Origin: Streptomyces platensis
Lineage (GTDB): Bacteria > Actinomycetota > Actinomycetes > Streptomycetales > Streptomycetaceae
Direction of reading: 5' to 3'
Assembly: GCF_008704855.1 (NCBI RefSeq)
Contig: NZ_CP023691.1
Span: 558,001-622,000 of the forward strand
DNA: 64,000 nucleotides
Every line of letters starts with the position of its first letter. The first letter of the stretch is position 1. The notes below the pieces were generated by a model. It made no database searches, was not told the DNA's origin, and saw nothing but the letters and a program-made list of their open reading frames with translations. Below are positions 34,748-42,486 of the stretch, piece by piece. Made by a program: the position numbers and the translations under genes.

Positions 34748-35074
34748 CTAGCGACCGAGAGCCTTGCGGAGCTCTTCCTTGTTCATGTGGGAGCGGCCGT
34801 CGATGTGCTTCTTCTTGGCCTCCTCGTACAGCTGGTCCTTCGTCGGGCCCTGCGGCCCGCTGCGGGAGCGTTCGCCGCCACGCCGGGAGGCGGATTTGGG
34901 GTCGCGGGTGGAGACCTTGCCGGCGGACTGCGCCTCACCGGAGCGGGCGCGTTCCTTGTTCACGGTGCGTGCCGCGATCTCCTTGGCGCGCCTTTCCGAG
35001 ACCCCGTGCTCCAGCGCGTTCGCCTTGATGTGCTCGTACTGCCGCTCACGCTTCTTGTCCGAACCTGCCGGCAT
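34748..35074 (-). CDS. Plasmid-stabilisation-type small basic protein, 108 aa
   Basis: Very hydrophilic, Lys/Arg/Glu-rich protein. MPAGSDKKRERQYEHIKANA begins a helix with the repeated RA(K/R)EIAARTVNKERAR pattern. A flexible Ser/Arg linker follows, then a C-terminal LYEEAKKKHIDGRSHMNKEE helical hairpin (Rho-N/SAP-like) that often binds nucleic acid. Homologous actinobacterial proteins are often labelled plasmid stabilisation protein without evidence. ATG at 35074 follows AAGGAG. No toxin partner is adjacent. Confidence 0.78.
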   Translation of the reverse strand: MPAGSDKKRERQYEHIKANALEHGVSERRAKEIAARTVNKERARSGEAQSAGKVSTRDPKSASRRGGERSRSGPQGPTKDQLYEEAKKKHIDGRSHMNKEELRKALGR

Positions 35075-35416
35075 GCTGCCGCTCCTTGTCGAATGGGGCG
35101 TCTTGCCTGTGCCGAAGGTCGCCTGCCCACAGCCGGGCGCGTCCACCGGCGGTGGCCGTGCATCTACCACTCCACTGCCAACGGGCGCGGTGCGCGACAT
35201 GGGAGAGCCGACCAGGCAGCGTCCGCGCAGCCAGATGGTGGAGGCGGTGCGGCAGGGAGGGCTCGCGGCCTTGCCAGGCTCCGGTCGGGCCACCAGCGCC
35301 TTCCGCCCGAGCGTGCGCGGGGCGTCGGCGGCCGCTGGGCGGGCGGGTGAGGCGGTCGGACCGTAGCGTGAGGGGGCGGAGCCGGCGGCGCGGAGAAGGG
35401 CAGGGAGACGGCGGCG
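35075..35416. other. Divergent intergenic region, no gene seen
   Basis: 342 bp between the basic-protein gene and the PAS phosphatase gene. It should hold both promoters. No hairpin, repeat or coding frame with a ribosome binding site stands out; GGAGAC at 35406-35411 serves the phosphatase gene. Confidence 0.35.
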
Positions 35417-36655
35417 ATGTCAGGGATCAATTACGCGGCGCTGTTCGCCGCCACGCCGAGCCCCTACCTGGTGCTGGGGCCCGACCTGGTGATCGTGGAA
35501 GTCAACCAGGCCTACCTGGACGCGACCCGGCGCACCAGGGACGACCTGATCGGGCGGCATATCTTCGACGCCTTCCCGGACAACCCCGCCGACCCCGAGG
35601 CCGACGGCGTACGGAACCTGAACGCCTCGCTGCACCGGGTCCTGACCTCGCGTGAGCCCGACACGATGGCCCTCCAGAAGTACGACATCCCGCTCATGGG
35701 CAGGCCCGGAGTGTTCGAGGAGCGCTGGTGGTCGCCGGTGAATACGCCGATCCCCGGGCCGGACGGGTCGGTGGCGTGGATCATTCACCGGGTCGAGGAT
35801 GTGACCGCGTTCGTCCAGGCCCGGGCCGGCGGCGACCGGCCACCGACCGGGCAGCTCACCGAGCGTGAGGCTCTGGAGGCCGAGCTGTACGCCAGGGCGC
35901 GCGAGCTCCAGCGGCTGAACGAGGAGCTGCGCCTGGCCCACACCCGTGAGCGCCAGGTGGCCGTCACCCTCCAGGAGGCCATGCTCCAGTCACCGGATCT
36001 GGCCCGGCACCGGGAAGTCGCGGTGCGTTATCTGCCCGCCGCCGGCTCGCTGAATGTGTGCGGCGACTGGTACGACATGGTCGACCTGCCCGACGGCCGC
36101 TTCGCGGTGGCCGTCGGCGACGTCGTCGGGCACGGTCTGGAGGCCGCCGCGGCGATGGGCATGCTGCGCAGCGCCCTGAGCGCCGCGATCCGCGCCCTGG
36201 AGCGGCCGGCCCAGGCGCTGGAGGTGCTGGGGCTGTACGCCCGATCGGTCGAGGGGGCGCTGAACACCACCGCCGTCAAAGCGCTGGTGGATCCCCGCAG
36301 CCGCCTGATCATCTACAGCAACGCGGGTCATCCGCCCCCGGTCCTGGTACACGCAGACGGCAGCTATGACCTGCTGGACCAGGCCACCGACCCACCCTTG
36401 GGCGCCCGGCCGCAGCACGTGCCCCGCCCCCAGGCCGGTCTGGCCTATCACCCCGGGGACACCCTCGTGCTGTACACCGATGGGCTGATCGAACGCCGCG
36501 ATGAGGACATCGACGCCGGGCTCTCCCGGCTGACCGAGGCCCTCAGCAGCTTCCGAGCCCTTTGCCCGGAACGCCTGGCCGACGCGCTGCTCGCCCACCT
36601 CGGCCTCACGGGCGGCGCCCGCGACGACATCGCCTTGATCATCACCCGGTTGTGA
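35417..36655 (+). CDS. PAS-domain PP2C/SpoIIE-type serine phosphatase
   Basis: A 412-residue soluble regulator. A PAS domain (about 5-130) is followed by a short coiled coil rich in Glu/Arg (about 150-180), then a SpoIIE phosphatase (about 190-410). Metal-binding motifs are GDWYDMVDLPDGR, VGDVVGHG, SNAGHPPP, LYTDGLIE and DDIAL. Such proteins dephosphorylate anti-sigma antagonists in response to a signal sensed by PAS. No anti-sigma or antagonist gene is next to it, so its partner is elsewhere. Confidence 0.9.
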   Translation: MSGINYAALFAATPSPYLVLGPDLVIVEVNQAYLDATRRTRDDLIGRHIFDAFPDNPADPEADGVRNLNASLHRVLTSREPDTMALQKYDIPLMGRPGVFEERWWSPVNTPIPGPDGSVAWIIHRVEDVTAFVQARAGGDRPPTGQLTEREALEAELYARARELQRLNEELRLAHTRERQVAVTLQEAMLQSPDLARHREVAVRYLPAAGSLNVCGDWYDMVDLPDGRFAVAVGDVVGHGLEAAAAMGMLRSALSAAIRALERPAQALEVLGLYARSVEGALNTTAVKALVDPRSRLIIYSNAGHPPPVLVHADGSYDLLDQATDPPLGARPQHVPRPQAGLAYHPGDTLVLYTDGLIERRDEDIDAGLSRLTEALSSFRALCPERLADALLAHLGLTGGARDDIALIITRL

Positions 36656-36729
36656 CGGCCGCCCGCCGCAGGCGGCACGGCGGCGCTGCACGCGGCCTTG
36701 CACGGCGGAGTCGCAGGTGGGGCGGCGGG

Positions 36730-36921
36730 TCAGCGGTCGGCGATGTCCTCACGGAGGCCGTCGGAGAACTCCCACCACGACAGGGGGAGCCAGTCGCCGT
36801 TCACAAAGGCATCGACAGTCGCACCACGACCACGGACCGTAACCGTGGTACCGGGCGGATAGGTGGTGCCGGACAGTCCGGGCACCGGGACGAGCAAGGT
36901 CCCGAGTCGCTGTGCTGCCAC
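36730..36921 (-). CDS. Small hypothetical protein, 63 aa
   Basis: GTG start at 36921 with GAGGAGGG eight bases upstream. The product is beta-rich (TLLVPVPGLSGTTYPPGTTV, TVRG.GATVDAFVNGDWLP) and ends in an acidic helix. It looks like a single small SH3-like barrel. No family name. It is convergent with the PAS phosphatase gene and divergent from the formaldehyde dehydrogenase gene. Confidence 0.65.
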   Translation of the reverse strand: MAAQRLGTLLVPVPGLSGTTYPPGTTVTVRGRGATVDAFVNGDWLPLSWWEFSDGLREDIADR

Positions 36922-37094
36922 GTGTCGCCCTCCTCATTCGCTGCTCGGTGCGACATTGCGATGCCAGAAAGTGGATATTCCCTCTCACATTAGCGGCTTG
37001 CCCCGCCCAGCAGACCGGAGAATCATGAGTGATAGCTCACGCCAAAGGGGTGGGGAATCCATGCGCACTCTTCGCTGAGCGGGAGGTGGCAGCA

Positions 37095-38228
37095 ATGAAA
37101 GCCGTCGTCTACAAAGGACCGTTTTCAGTGGCGGTCGAGAATGTCGACAAGCCCGGCATCCAGCATCCCAACGAGGCGATCGTACGGGTCACCTCCACCG
37201 CGATCTGCGGCTCGGACCTGCATATGTACGAGGGGCGTACGGCAGCCGAGCCGGGCATCGTCTTCGGGCACGAGAACATGGGAATCATCGAGGAACTCGG
37301 CCAGGGCGTCACCTCCCTCAAGGAGGGCGACCGGGTGGTCATGCCCTTCAATGTCGCCTGCGGATTCTGCGACAATTGCGTCGAGGGATTCACCGGATTC
37401 TGCCAGACCGTCAATCCCGGATTTGCGGGCGGCGCTTACGGCTATGTCGCCATGGGCCCCTGGGCGGGCGGCCAGGCCGAATATCTGCGCGTGCCCTACG
37501 CCGACTTCAACTGCCTGAAGCTGCCCCCGGGAAACGAGCACGAGACCGATTTCATCCTGCTCGCCGACATCTTCCCCACCGGCTACCACGGCTGTGAACT
37601 CGCCCAGGTACGCCCCGGGGAGAAGGTCGCGGTGTACGGCGGCGGACCGGTCGGGCTGATGGCCGCCTACTCGGCGCTGCTGCGCGGCGCGAGCAAGGTC
37701 TTCGTCGTGGACCGGGTACCCGAGCGGCTGGCAAAGGCCCAGGAGATCGGCGCGGTGCCGATCAACTTCGCCGAGGGCGACCCGGTGCAGCAGATCAAGG
37801 ATCAGACCGAGGGCGTCGGCACGGACAAGGGCGTGGACGCCGTCGGCTACCAGGCGATGGCGCACGGCGCGGCACGTGAGGAGCCGGCGACCGTACTGAA
37901 CTCGCTCGTCGACACGGTCCGCGCCACCGGTGCCCTGGGCGTACCCGGTCTGTACGTGCCGGCGGATCCGGGCGGCCCGGATGAGCAGGCGAAGCGGGGC
38001 ATGCTGCTGGTCTCGATCGGCAAGCTCTTCGAGAAGGGCCTGCGGGTGGGTACGGGGCAGTGCAATGTGAAGCGCTACAACCGGTTCCTGCGCGACATGA
38101 TCATCGAGGGCCGGGCGAAGCCGAGCTTCGTCGTCTCCCACGACCTGCCCCTGGACCAGGCCCCCTCGGCGTACGACAAGTTCGACAAGCGCATCGAGGG
38201 GTACACCAAGGTCGTCCTGCATCCATAG
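37095..38228 (+). CDS. Glutathione-independent formaldehyde dehydrogenase, zinc type
   Basis: A 377-residue zinc-dependent medium-chain dehydrogenase. ICGSDLHMYEGR and GHENMG carry catalytic-zinc ligands. CGFCDNCVEGFTGFC is the structural-zinc loop, and VAVYGGGPVGLMAAYSALL is the NAD-binding Rossmann motif. The long insertion and the C-terminal KRIEGYTKVVLHP match the Pseudomonas putida-type FdhA that oxidises formaldehyde (or dismutates aldehydes) without added glutathione. ATG at 37095 follows GGGAGGTGG. A 17-codon upstream ORF at 37025-37078 precedes it and may be chance. Confidence 0.9.
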   Translation: MKAVVYKGPFSVAVENVDKPGIQHPNEAIVRVTSTAICGSDLHMYEGRTAAEPGIVFGHENMGIIEELGQGVTSLKEGDRVVMPFNVACGFCDNCVEGFTGFCQTVNPGFAGGAYGYVAMGPWAGGQAEYLRVPYADFNCLKLPPGNEHETDFILLADIFPTGYHGCELAQVRPGEKVAVYGGGPVGLMAAYSALLRGASKVFVVDRVPERLAKAQEIGAVPINFAEGDPVQQIKDQTEGVGTDKGVDAVGYQAMAHGAAREEPATVLNSLVDTVRATGALGVPGLYVPADPGGPDEQAKRGMLLVSIGKLFEKGLRVGTGQCNVKRYNRFLRDMIIEGRAKPSFVVSHDLPLDQAPSAYDKFDKRIEGYTKVVLHP

Positions 38229-38351
38229 ACCTCGCGAGAGAACGGCGGTCGCCGCGCCGCCGGTACCGGACCGAGACGGCCACCGTGGCGAGGGAAGCGG
38301 GCCTACCTGGACCCGGTAGCGGAGTGCGCCCTCGCCGACGGCCGGCAGGCG

Positions 38352-39047
38352 TCAGCGCAACGCTTCGGCCGCCACCCCCAGGTCCGAGACGAGCCCGGCG
38401 TACGCGGTCTCGCGTTCCGTGGACCGCAGGATCGCCGCGGGATGCAGCGTGGCCACGACCAGCCCCTTGCCGCCGTCGGCCGAGCCGGGGGACCTGGGCC
38501 GGTCCCCCGCCGGCAGCGGGATGAGGGTGCCGCGGTCCTTCGTCACCCGAAACGACCGCCCGAGCAGCGCCTTTCCCGCCGTCGCCCCGAGCGCGACCAC
38601 GACATCGGGGTCGACGAGGTGCAGTTCGGCGGTCAGCCAGGGACGGCAGGCGGTGAGTTCCCGGAGCGACGGCGGCTTATGGATCCGGCGCTTGCCCCGC
38701 TCGGCCAGGGTGAATTTGAAATGCTTCACCGCATTGGTGAAATACGCCTGCCGTTCGTCGAGACCGGCTTCTCCCATGGCCTTTCGCAGGAGATGCCCGG
38801 CCGGCCCGACGAACGGCTCCCCCGCCCGGTCCTCCTGATCGCCGGGTTGCTCGCCGACGAGCACGATGCGCGCTGAGGCACTGCCCGAGCCGAAGACGGT
38901 GCCGGAAGCCTCCAGGAACAGCGGGCACCCCTGGCAGTCCGCCGCGGCACGCCGATGCGCGGGGAGACCACCCCGGCGGGGCAGATAAGGGGTGGCGTCG
39001 TAATCCTGGCCGGCCTTTTCGGCGTCGCGTTCCGTCTTCGCTGTCAT
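38352..39047 (-). CDS. udgX: Uracil-DNA glycosylase superfamily protein, UdgX type
   Basis: A 231-residue Fe-S UDG-superfamily protein. Motif A is GEQPGDQE (65-72) and motif B HPAAILR (202-208). The distinguishing loop GKRRIHKPPS (118-127) is the UdgX hallmark, with His123 matching the histidine that, in the characterised mycobacterial protein, forms a covalent bond to uracil-DNA. Cys38, Cys41 and Cys134 should hold the Fe-S cluster. It is expected to bind uracil-containing DNA very tightly rather than release uracil. Monocistronic, divergent orientation relative to nothing close. Confidence 0.9.
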   Translation of the reverse strand: MTAKTERDAEKAGQDYDATPYLPRRGGLPAHRRAAADCQGCPLFLEASGTVFGSGSASARIVLVGEQPGDQEDRAGEPFVGPAGHLLRKAMGEAGLDERQAYFTNAVKHFKFTLAERGKRRIHKPPSLRELTACRPWLTAELHLVDPDVVVALGATAGKALLGRSFRVTKDRGTLIPLPAGDRPRSPGSADGGKGLVVATLHPAAILRSTERETAYAGLVSDLGVAAEALR

Positions 39048-39119
39048 CGCCCTGCTTCTCTCACCGGCCGCGCAGGCGGCCCGCCGATGTAGAACCCCAT
39101 CCGTCTCCCTGACACGGTG

Positions 39120-39352
39120 CTACGTCTCGTCCTCCCTGCGAATCACCTTCCTGAGATCCTCCGCCGCCTCGCCCCTGACCTTCCCGGGACTCCAGAGCGA
39201 TGCGCAAAATGGACGGCCAGGAACAGCGCGATCAGCGCGAGGCAGACCGCGAAGAAAGCGGGAGAGCTGGTGAAATGCGAGGATTTCGCGGCCAGTTCGA
39301 CGAACCGCCCCCGTTGGCTTCCGCCCCTCTCCGCGGGGTGACGAAGGGTCAT
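39120..39352 (-). pseudogene. Remnant of a low-affinity iron permease gene
   Basis: ATG 39352 opens a frame with FVELAAKSSHFTSSPAFFAV and a single membrane helix. That is the normal N-terminus of the low-affinity iron permease family, which usually has about 130 residues or more and several helices. The frame then becomes Arg/Gly-rich nonsense. In another frame, the last 15 codons before TAG at 39120 read EDLRKVIRREDET, a plausible original C-terminus. An internal deletion with frameshift is the simplest explanation. Confidence 0.55.
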
Positions 39353-39415
39353 GGCACCTGGATACTCAGGAGTCGGCAGCGGCGTACCACGCCATGCCGA
39401 AGGCGCCACGGTTTT

Positions 39416-39793
39416 TCACTTGAACAGCGACTTTCCACGTGAGCAGAGACGGGTTTTGCCGCGCGGTGAGGGCGTCGAGTCATCGTCCGAGCAGCTGTCC
39501 GCCCGGTCGAGGCGTAAGTGGCCTATTGGCTGGTCGGTCATCATCTTGCGCATGGCCTGGGCTGGGTTGTTTTCGGAGTCGATGCCATGGGCCTCGGCAC
39601 CGTCAACAGTGGCGGGCTCGGCGCTGCGGGCGAACATGGCCCGCTCGTACTCGGTGATCGCGGTCTCGATGTCGTCGGGGTGCGCGGCGAGGGCCTTGCC
39701 GAGTTCGGCGCCGTCGAGCATGGCCAGGTTGGCGCCTTCGCCGTTCGGGGCCGCGAGGTGGGCGGCGTCGCCGAGCAGGGTCACCACCGGCAC
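39416..39793 (-). pseudogene. 3' fragment of an FAD-dependent monooxygenase gene
   Basis: The frame reads [20 protein letters not shown] then [16 protein letters not shown], the second FAD-binding motif (GD motif) and following helix of TetX/PHBH-type flavoprotein monooxygenases. The 300 or so residues that should precede it, including the GxGxxG motif, are missing; the fragment abuts the 3' end of the DUF6479 gene. Its own tail after about residue 75 is Ser/Arg-rich and not family-like. It cannot be functional. Confidence 0.75.
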
Positions 39794-40110
39794 CCCTGGT
39801 CGCGGCGCCGCGAGTCGATGCCGTTGCCCTTCAGCTCGTGGGGCTTGCGTCGGTGGTCCGTCCGGGGAAGTTCCTCGGGCTCGCGGCGCTCCACGGAATC
39901 GCCGACCGGTGCGCCGTCCGGCAACCGGGGCTGTGACTCAGGGTGCGGTGGACCCGGTTCGCGGGACCTCATGCGCCGTCCCCATGCGAAGGCCGCGATC
40001 AGCAGGGCGACGACGAGGACGCCCACGAGCGTGAACAGGACGCCGCTCGTCACGTGTGGAGCGGCCAGATGTACGTACGGATGCGTGGCTTCCGTCAGCA
40101 GGTTCTCCAT
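39781..40110 (-). CDS. DUF6479-like small membrane protein
   Basis: A 109-residue protein: one transmembrane helix ([20 protein letters not shown]), then a basic WGRRMRSRE and a Pro/Arg/Glu-rich tail with [19 protein letters not shown]. This matches the layout of the Streptomyces DUF6479 family. The ATG at 40110 (MENLL) is chosen over an upstream in-frame start. Its last residues overlap the monooxygenase fragment, so the original 3' end may have been replaced by the deletion that created that remnant. Confidence 0.65.
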   Translation of the reverse strand: MENLLTEATHPYVHLAAPHVTSGVLFTLVGVLVVALLIAAFAWGRRMRSREPGPPHPESQPRLPDGAPVGDSVERREPEELPRTDHRRKPHELKGNGIDSRRRDQGCRW

Positions 40111-40205
40111 GCGGGGCGGGTACCCGGCATGGGGCGAGACACGCACCGGGGGCAGGCGGAGCGGACCTCGGTGCCCCGGGTCCGCCTGCGATGCCGACCG
40201 CGATG

Positions 40206-40252
40206 CCGACCGCCCGGAACGGACCGTTTGCTCATCCGTTCCGGGCGGTCGG
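40206..40252 (-). terminator. Intrinsic terminator after the DUF5707-type gene
   Basis: A perfect 18 bp stem (40206-40223 with 40235-40252) and an 11-base loop, 41 bp beyond the leftward gene's stop. It is the longest perfect hairpin outside a mobile element in the window. Confidence 0.8.
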
Positions 40253-40293
40253 TGCGTGCCGTGTCGAGAGGTGTAACTCCCCCCTCGCGCGCC

Positions 40294-41151
40294 TTACTTC
40301 ACGTCGAGGAAGTCACCCGTGGAGGTCACCGACGAGGTCGTCGAGGTACCGGCGAAGGCGTAGCGCCAGGTGCCGTCGGCGGTCGCCTTCACGGTGGTCT
40401 TCAGGTTGCCGTGGCCGTCCGACGTGACGGTCTTGACCGTGCTGTAGCTGCTGGCGCCCGTCTTGCGGAACTGGAGCTGTACGGACTGCTGGGTGTAGCC
40501 CGCGTAGGTGTCGGTGTCCCAGTTGGCGCGGGTCAGGGCGCCGGTGACCGTGACGGTCTTGCCCTTTGCCACGGGCTCGGGCGAGGCGTTGGTGGTCAGC
40601 CGGGAGGCGCGCTTGACCCAGGAGGACTTGTAGGTGTCCTTGGTGACGTAGTCGCCGTCCTTGCCCACCGCGGACGCGAACACATGCCACCGGCCGGCGA
40701 GTATGTTGCCGTAGACGGTGGACTTCGGGTCGGCGACGAGGGTGACCGAGCAAGTGGCGGTCGTGGCATTGACCGTCTTGCAGGTGCCGTGGTCGACGGC
40801 CGGGGTCATGGCGCCGTCGACACCGTCCTTCAGGTCGGTGCCGTGCCACAGGAACGCGTAGCCGTCGTAGATGCCGGCCGGGTCGGTGGCGGTCACCGAG
40901 ACGGTGTACGTCTTCTTCAGGCTGGTGCCGACGACGATGTCCTTGCCGCCGTTGACGGTGACGTTCGTGATCTTGGTGTCGCCCTGTGCGTCGTCCGCCA
41001 TGGCCTTGGCGGGAGACGTCGCGGTGAACGGTGAGAGCTGCGCCTTGGCGGCGCGGGCGCCCGGGGCGTCCAAGGCCTGGGCGGCCGGGACGGTGAGGGC
41101 GGAGAGGGCCAGGGCGCCGGACAGTGCGGCAACAGTGGCTCGAGTGCGCAT
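40294..41151 (-). CDS. Secreted DUF5707-type protein
   Basis: A 285-residue secreted protein. Signal peptide MRTRATVAALSGALALSALT, cleaved near AQA. The mature part consists of beta-sandwich, Ig-like segments (TKITNVTVNGGKDIVVGTS, KTVTVTGALTRANWDTDTY) and shows two cysteines (GTCKT and ATCSV). The start at 41151 follows GAGGAATTC. Members of this family are common in Streptomyces and have no known function; a matrix or cell-surface role is possible. It ends in a strong terminator. Confidence 0.75.
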   Translation of the reverse strand: MRTRATVAALSGALALSALTVPAAQALDAPGARAAKAQLSPFTATSPAKAMADDAQGDTKITNVTVNGGKDIVVGTSLKKTYTVSVTATDPAGIYDGYAFLWHGTDLKDGVDGAMTPAVDHGTCKTVNATTATCSVTLVADPKSTVYGNILAGRWHVFASAVGKDGDYVTKDTYKSSWVKRASRLTTNASPEPVAKGKTVTVTGALTRANWDTDTYAGYTQQSVQLQFRKTGASSYSTVKTVTSDGHGNLKTTVKATADGTWRYAFAGTSTTSSVTSTGDFLDVK

Positions 41152-41429
41152 GAATTCCTCGAAAGGGAAGGGGCCCCTCGGCGTAGGACGCTGTCGGCGG
41201 GACCCAAATCGGTCTGGAGTCCGGTGACTCCGCAGACCAGACCTCGGACAGATGTGAATGGTTGTACATCTGCGTGGAGTTTTCGTGAACACCTCTCGGG
41301 GGGGGCGGGCGGCCAGGCGTGCGGGGGCAGCGGCGGAGTCCGCTGCCCCCTGGCCGGAACTCGCGCACCGCGTCTCCGCTCACTCCCCGCCGAAGGCACC
41401 GCACACGAGATGCGCACCGAGATGGCGCT

Positions 41430-42322
41430 AGGGGGTGTCTTCAAATATCACGCCCACATCAGGAGCGAGGCGAGGGTGACGGCGGCTTGGTAGGACTCGG
41501 TGGTCTTGTCGTAGCGGGTGGCGATGCCGCGCCACTGCTTGAGGCGGTTGAAGCAGCGTTCGACCACGTTGCGCTGTTTGTAGAGCTGCTTGTCGAAGGT
41601 TGGCGGGCGTCCGCCGTGGCTGCCGCGCCGGAGGCGGTTGCGGATCTGGTCGGCTCGTTCGGGGATGGTGTGGCCGATGCCTCGTCGCCGCAGCCAGGTC
41701 CGGATGGCCTTGGAGCTGTAGCCCTTGTCGCCCAGCACGTGGGCGGGCCGGACCCGTGGCCGTCCGGGGCCGGTTCGGGGCACCCGAATCGCGTCCATCA
41801 CGGCGGTGAATTGGGTGCAGTCGTTGGTGTTCCCGCCCGTGACGAGGAAGGCGAGCGGACGGCCGGTGGCATCGCAGGCGAGGTGAATCTTGCTGGTCAG
41901 ACCGCCCCGGGAGCGTCCGAGTCCGGGGCTTTGGAGCCCCCTTTTCGGGCCCCGGCGGCGTGCTGGTGGGCACGGACGACGGTGGAGTCGACCGACACGA
42001 GCCAGTCGATGTCCCCCGCCTCGTCCGCCCTCGCCTGGGCGGCCTGCAGCATCCGCTCGAAGGTGCCGTCCAGGGCCCAGCGACGGAAGCGGGTGTGCAG
42101 CGTGGCCCACGGGCCGTACCGCTCAGGCACATCCCGCCAGGCCGTGCCGGTCCGGAACTTCCACACGATCCCGTTGAGCACAGTGCGGTCATCCAACCGC
42201 TTCCGCCCCCGCAACGATTCAGGCAGCAGAGGCCGGACGAACTCCCACTCGGCATCCGACAGTTCATGGCGACGTATCACCCCACCATGATCTACCACCC
42301 GAGATCATTTGAAGACACCCCC
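41430..42322 (-). mobile_element. IS5-family (IS427-like) insertion sequence, complete
   Basis: An 893 bp element bounded by perfect 16 bp terminal inverted repeats, GGGGGTGTCTTCAAAT at 41430-41445 and its complement at 42307-42322. TA flanks each side (41428-41429 and 42323-42324), the target duplication expected for this group, within CTAG. It encodes a two-frame transposase with an intact DDE triad. Length, ends and target agree, so it looks potentially active. Its right-hand TA is shared with the adjacent MITE-like element. Confidence 0.92.
41448..42298 (-). CDS. IS5-family transposase, two frames joined by -1 frameshift
   Basis: The first frame (42298-41897) gives 133 residues with the N-terminal LSDAEWEFVRPLLP and WRDVPERYGPWATLHTRFRR domain and the first catalytic Asp in VSVDSTVVRAHQHAAG. 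The second frame (to 41448) carries LGRSRGGLTSKIHLACD, GDKGYSS (second Asp) and ERCFNRLKQWRGIATRYDK (Glu). They overlap, and a slippery A-AAA-GGG-GG at 41945-41937 (minus strand) would shift the ribosome by -1 and give a continuous family-like junction (GARKRG). A normal arrangement for the IS427 group. Confidence 0.88.
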
Positions 42323-42324
42323 TA

Positions 42325-42486
42325 GGGCGTGTCTTTTGGATCAGCCCGGATCAGGCCGCGGCGTCTGGTGCGGTGCATCGCAAGGCGGAGCCTCTGCCGC
42401 GTACTGGGCGTACTCGGGTGAGGCGACAACGCCGCGAGGTGCCGTGCCAGACGTCGCGGCCCCGGGGTGATCCGAAAGACACGCCC
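42325..42486. mobile_element. MITE-like 162 bp element with long inverted repeats
   Basis: Terminal repeats GGGCGTGTCTTTTGGATCA (42325-42343) and its near-perfect complement (42468-42486, one mismatch) are flanked by TA on both sides. Further inside, GGCCGCGGCGTCTGG near 42357 pairs imperfectly with CCAGACGTCGCGGCC near 42447, so the element can fold into one long hairpin. It has no gene. The ends resemble but differ from those of the adjacent IS, so a related IS5-family transposase probably mobilised it. Confidence 0.85.

Noticed and set aside
37025..37078. A 17-codon ORF upstream of the formaldehyde dehydrogenase gene, considered as a leader peptide
   Set aside because: It has no clear ribosome binding site of its own and no attenuator hairpin follows it.
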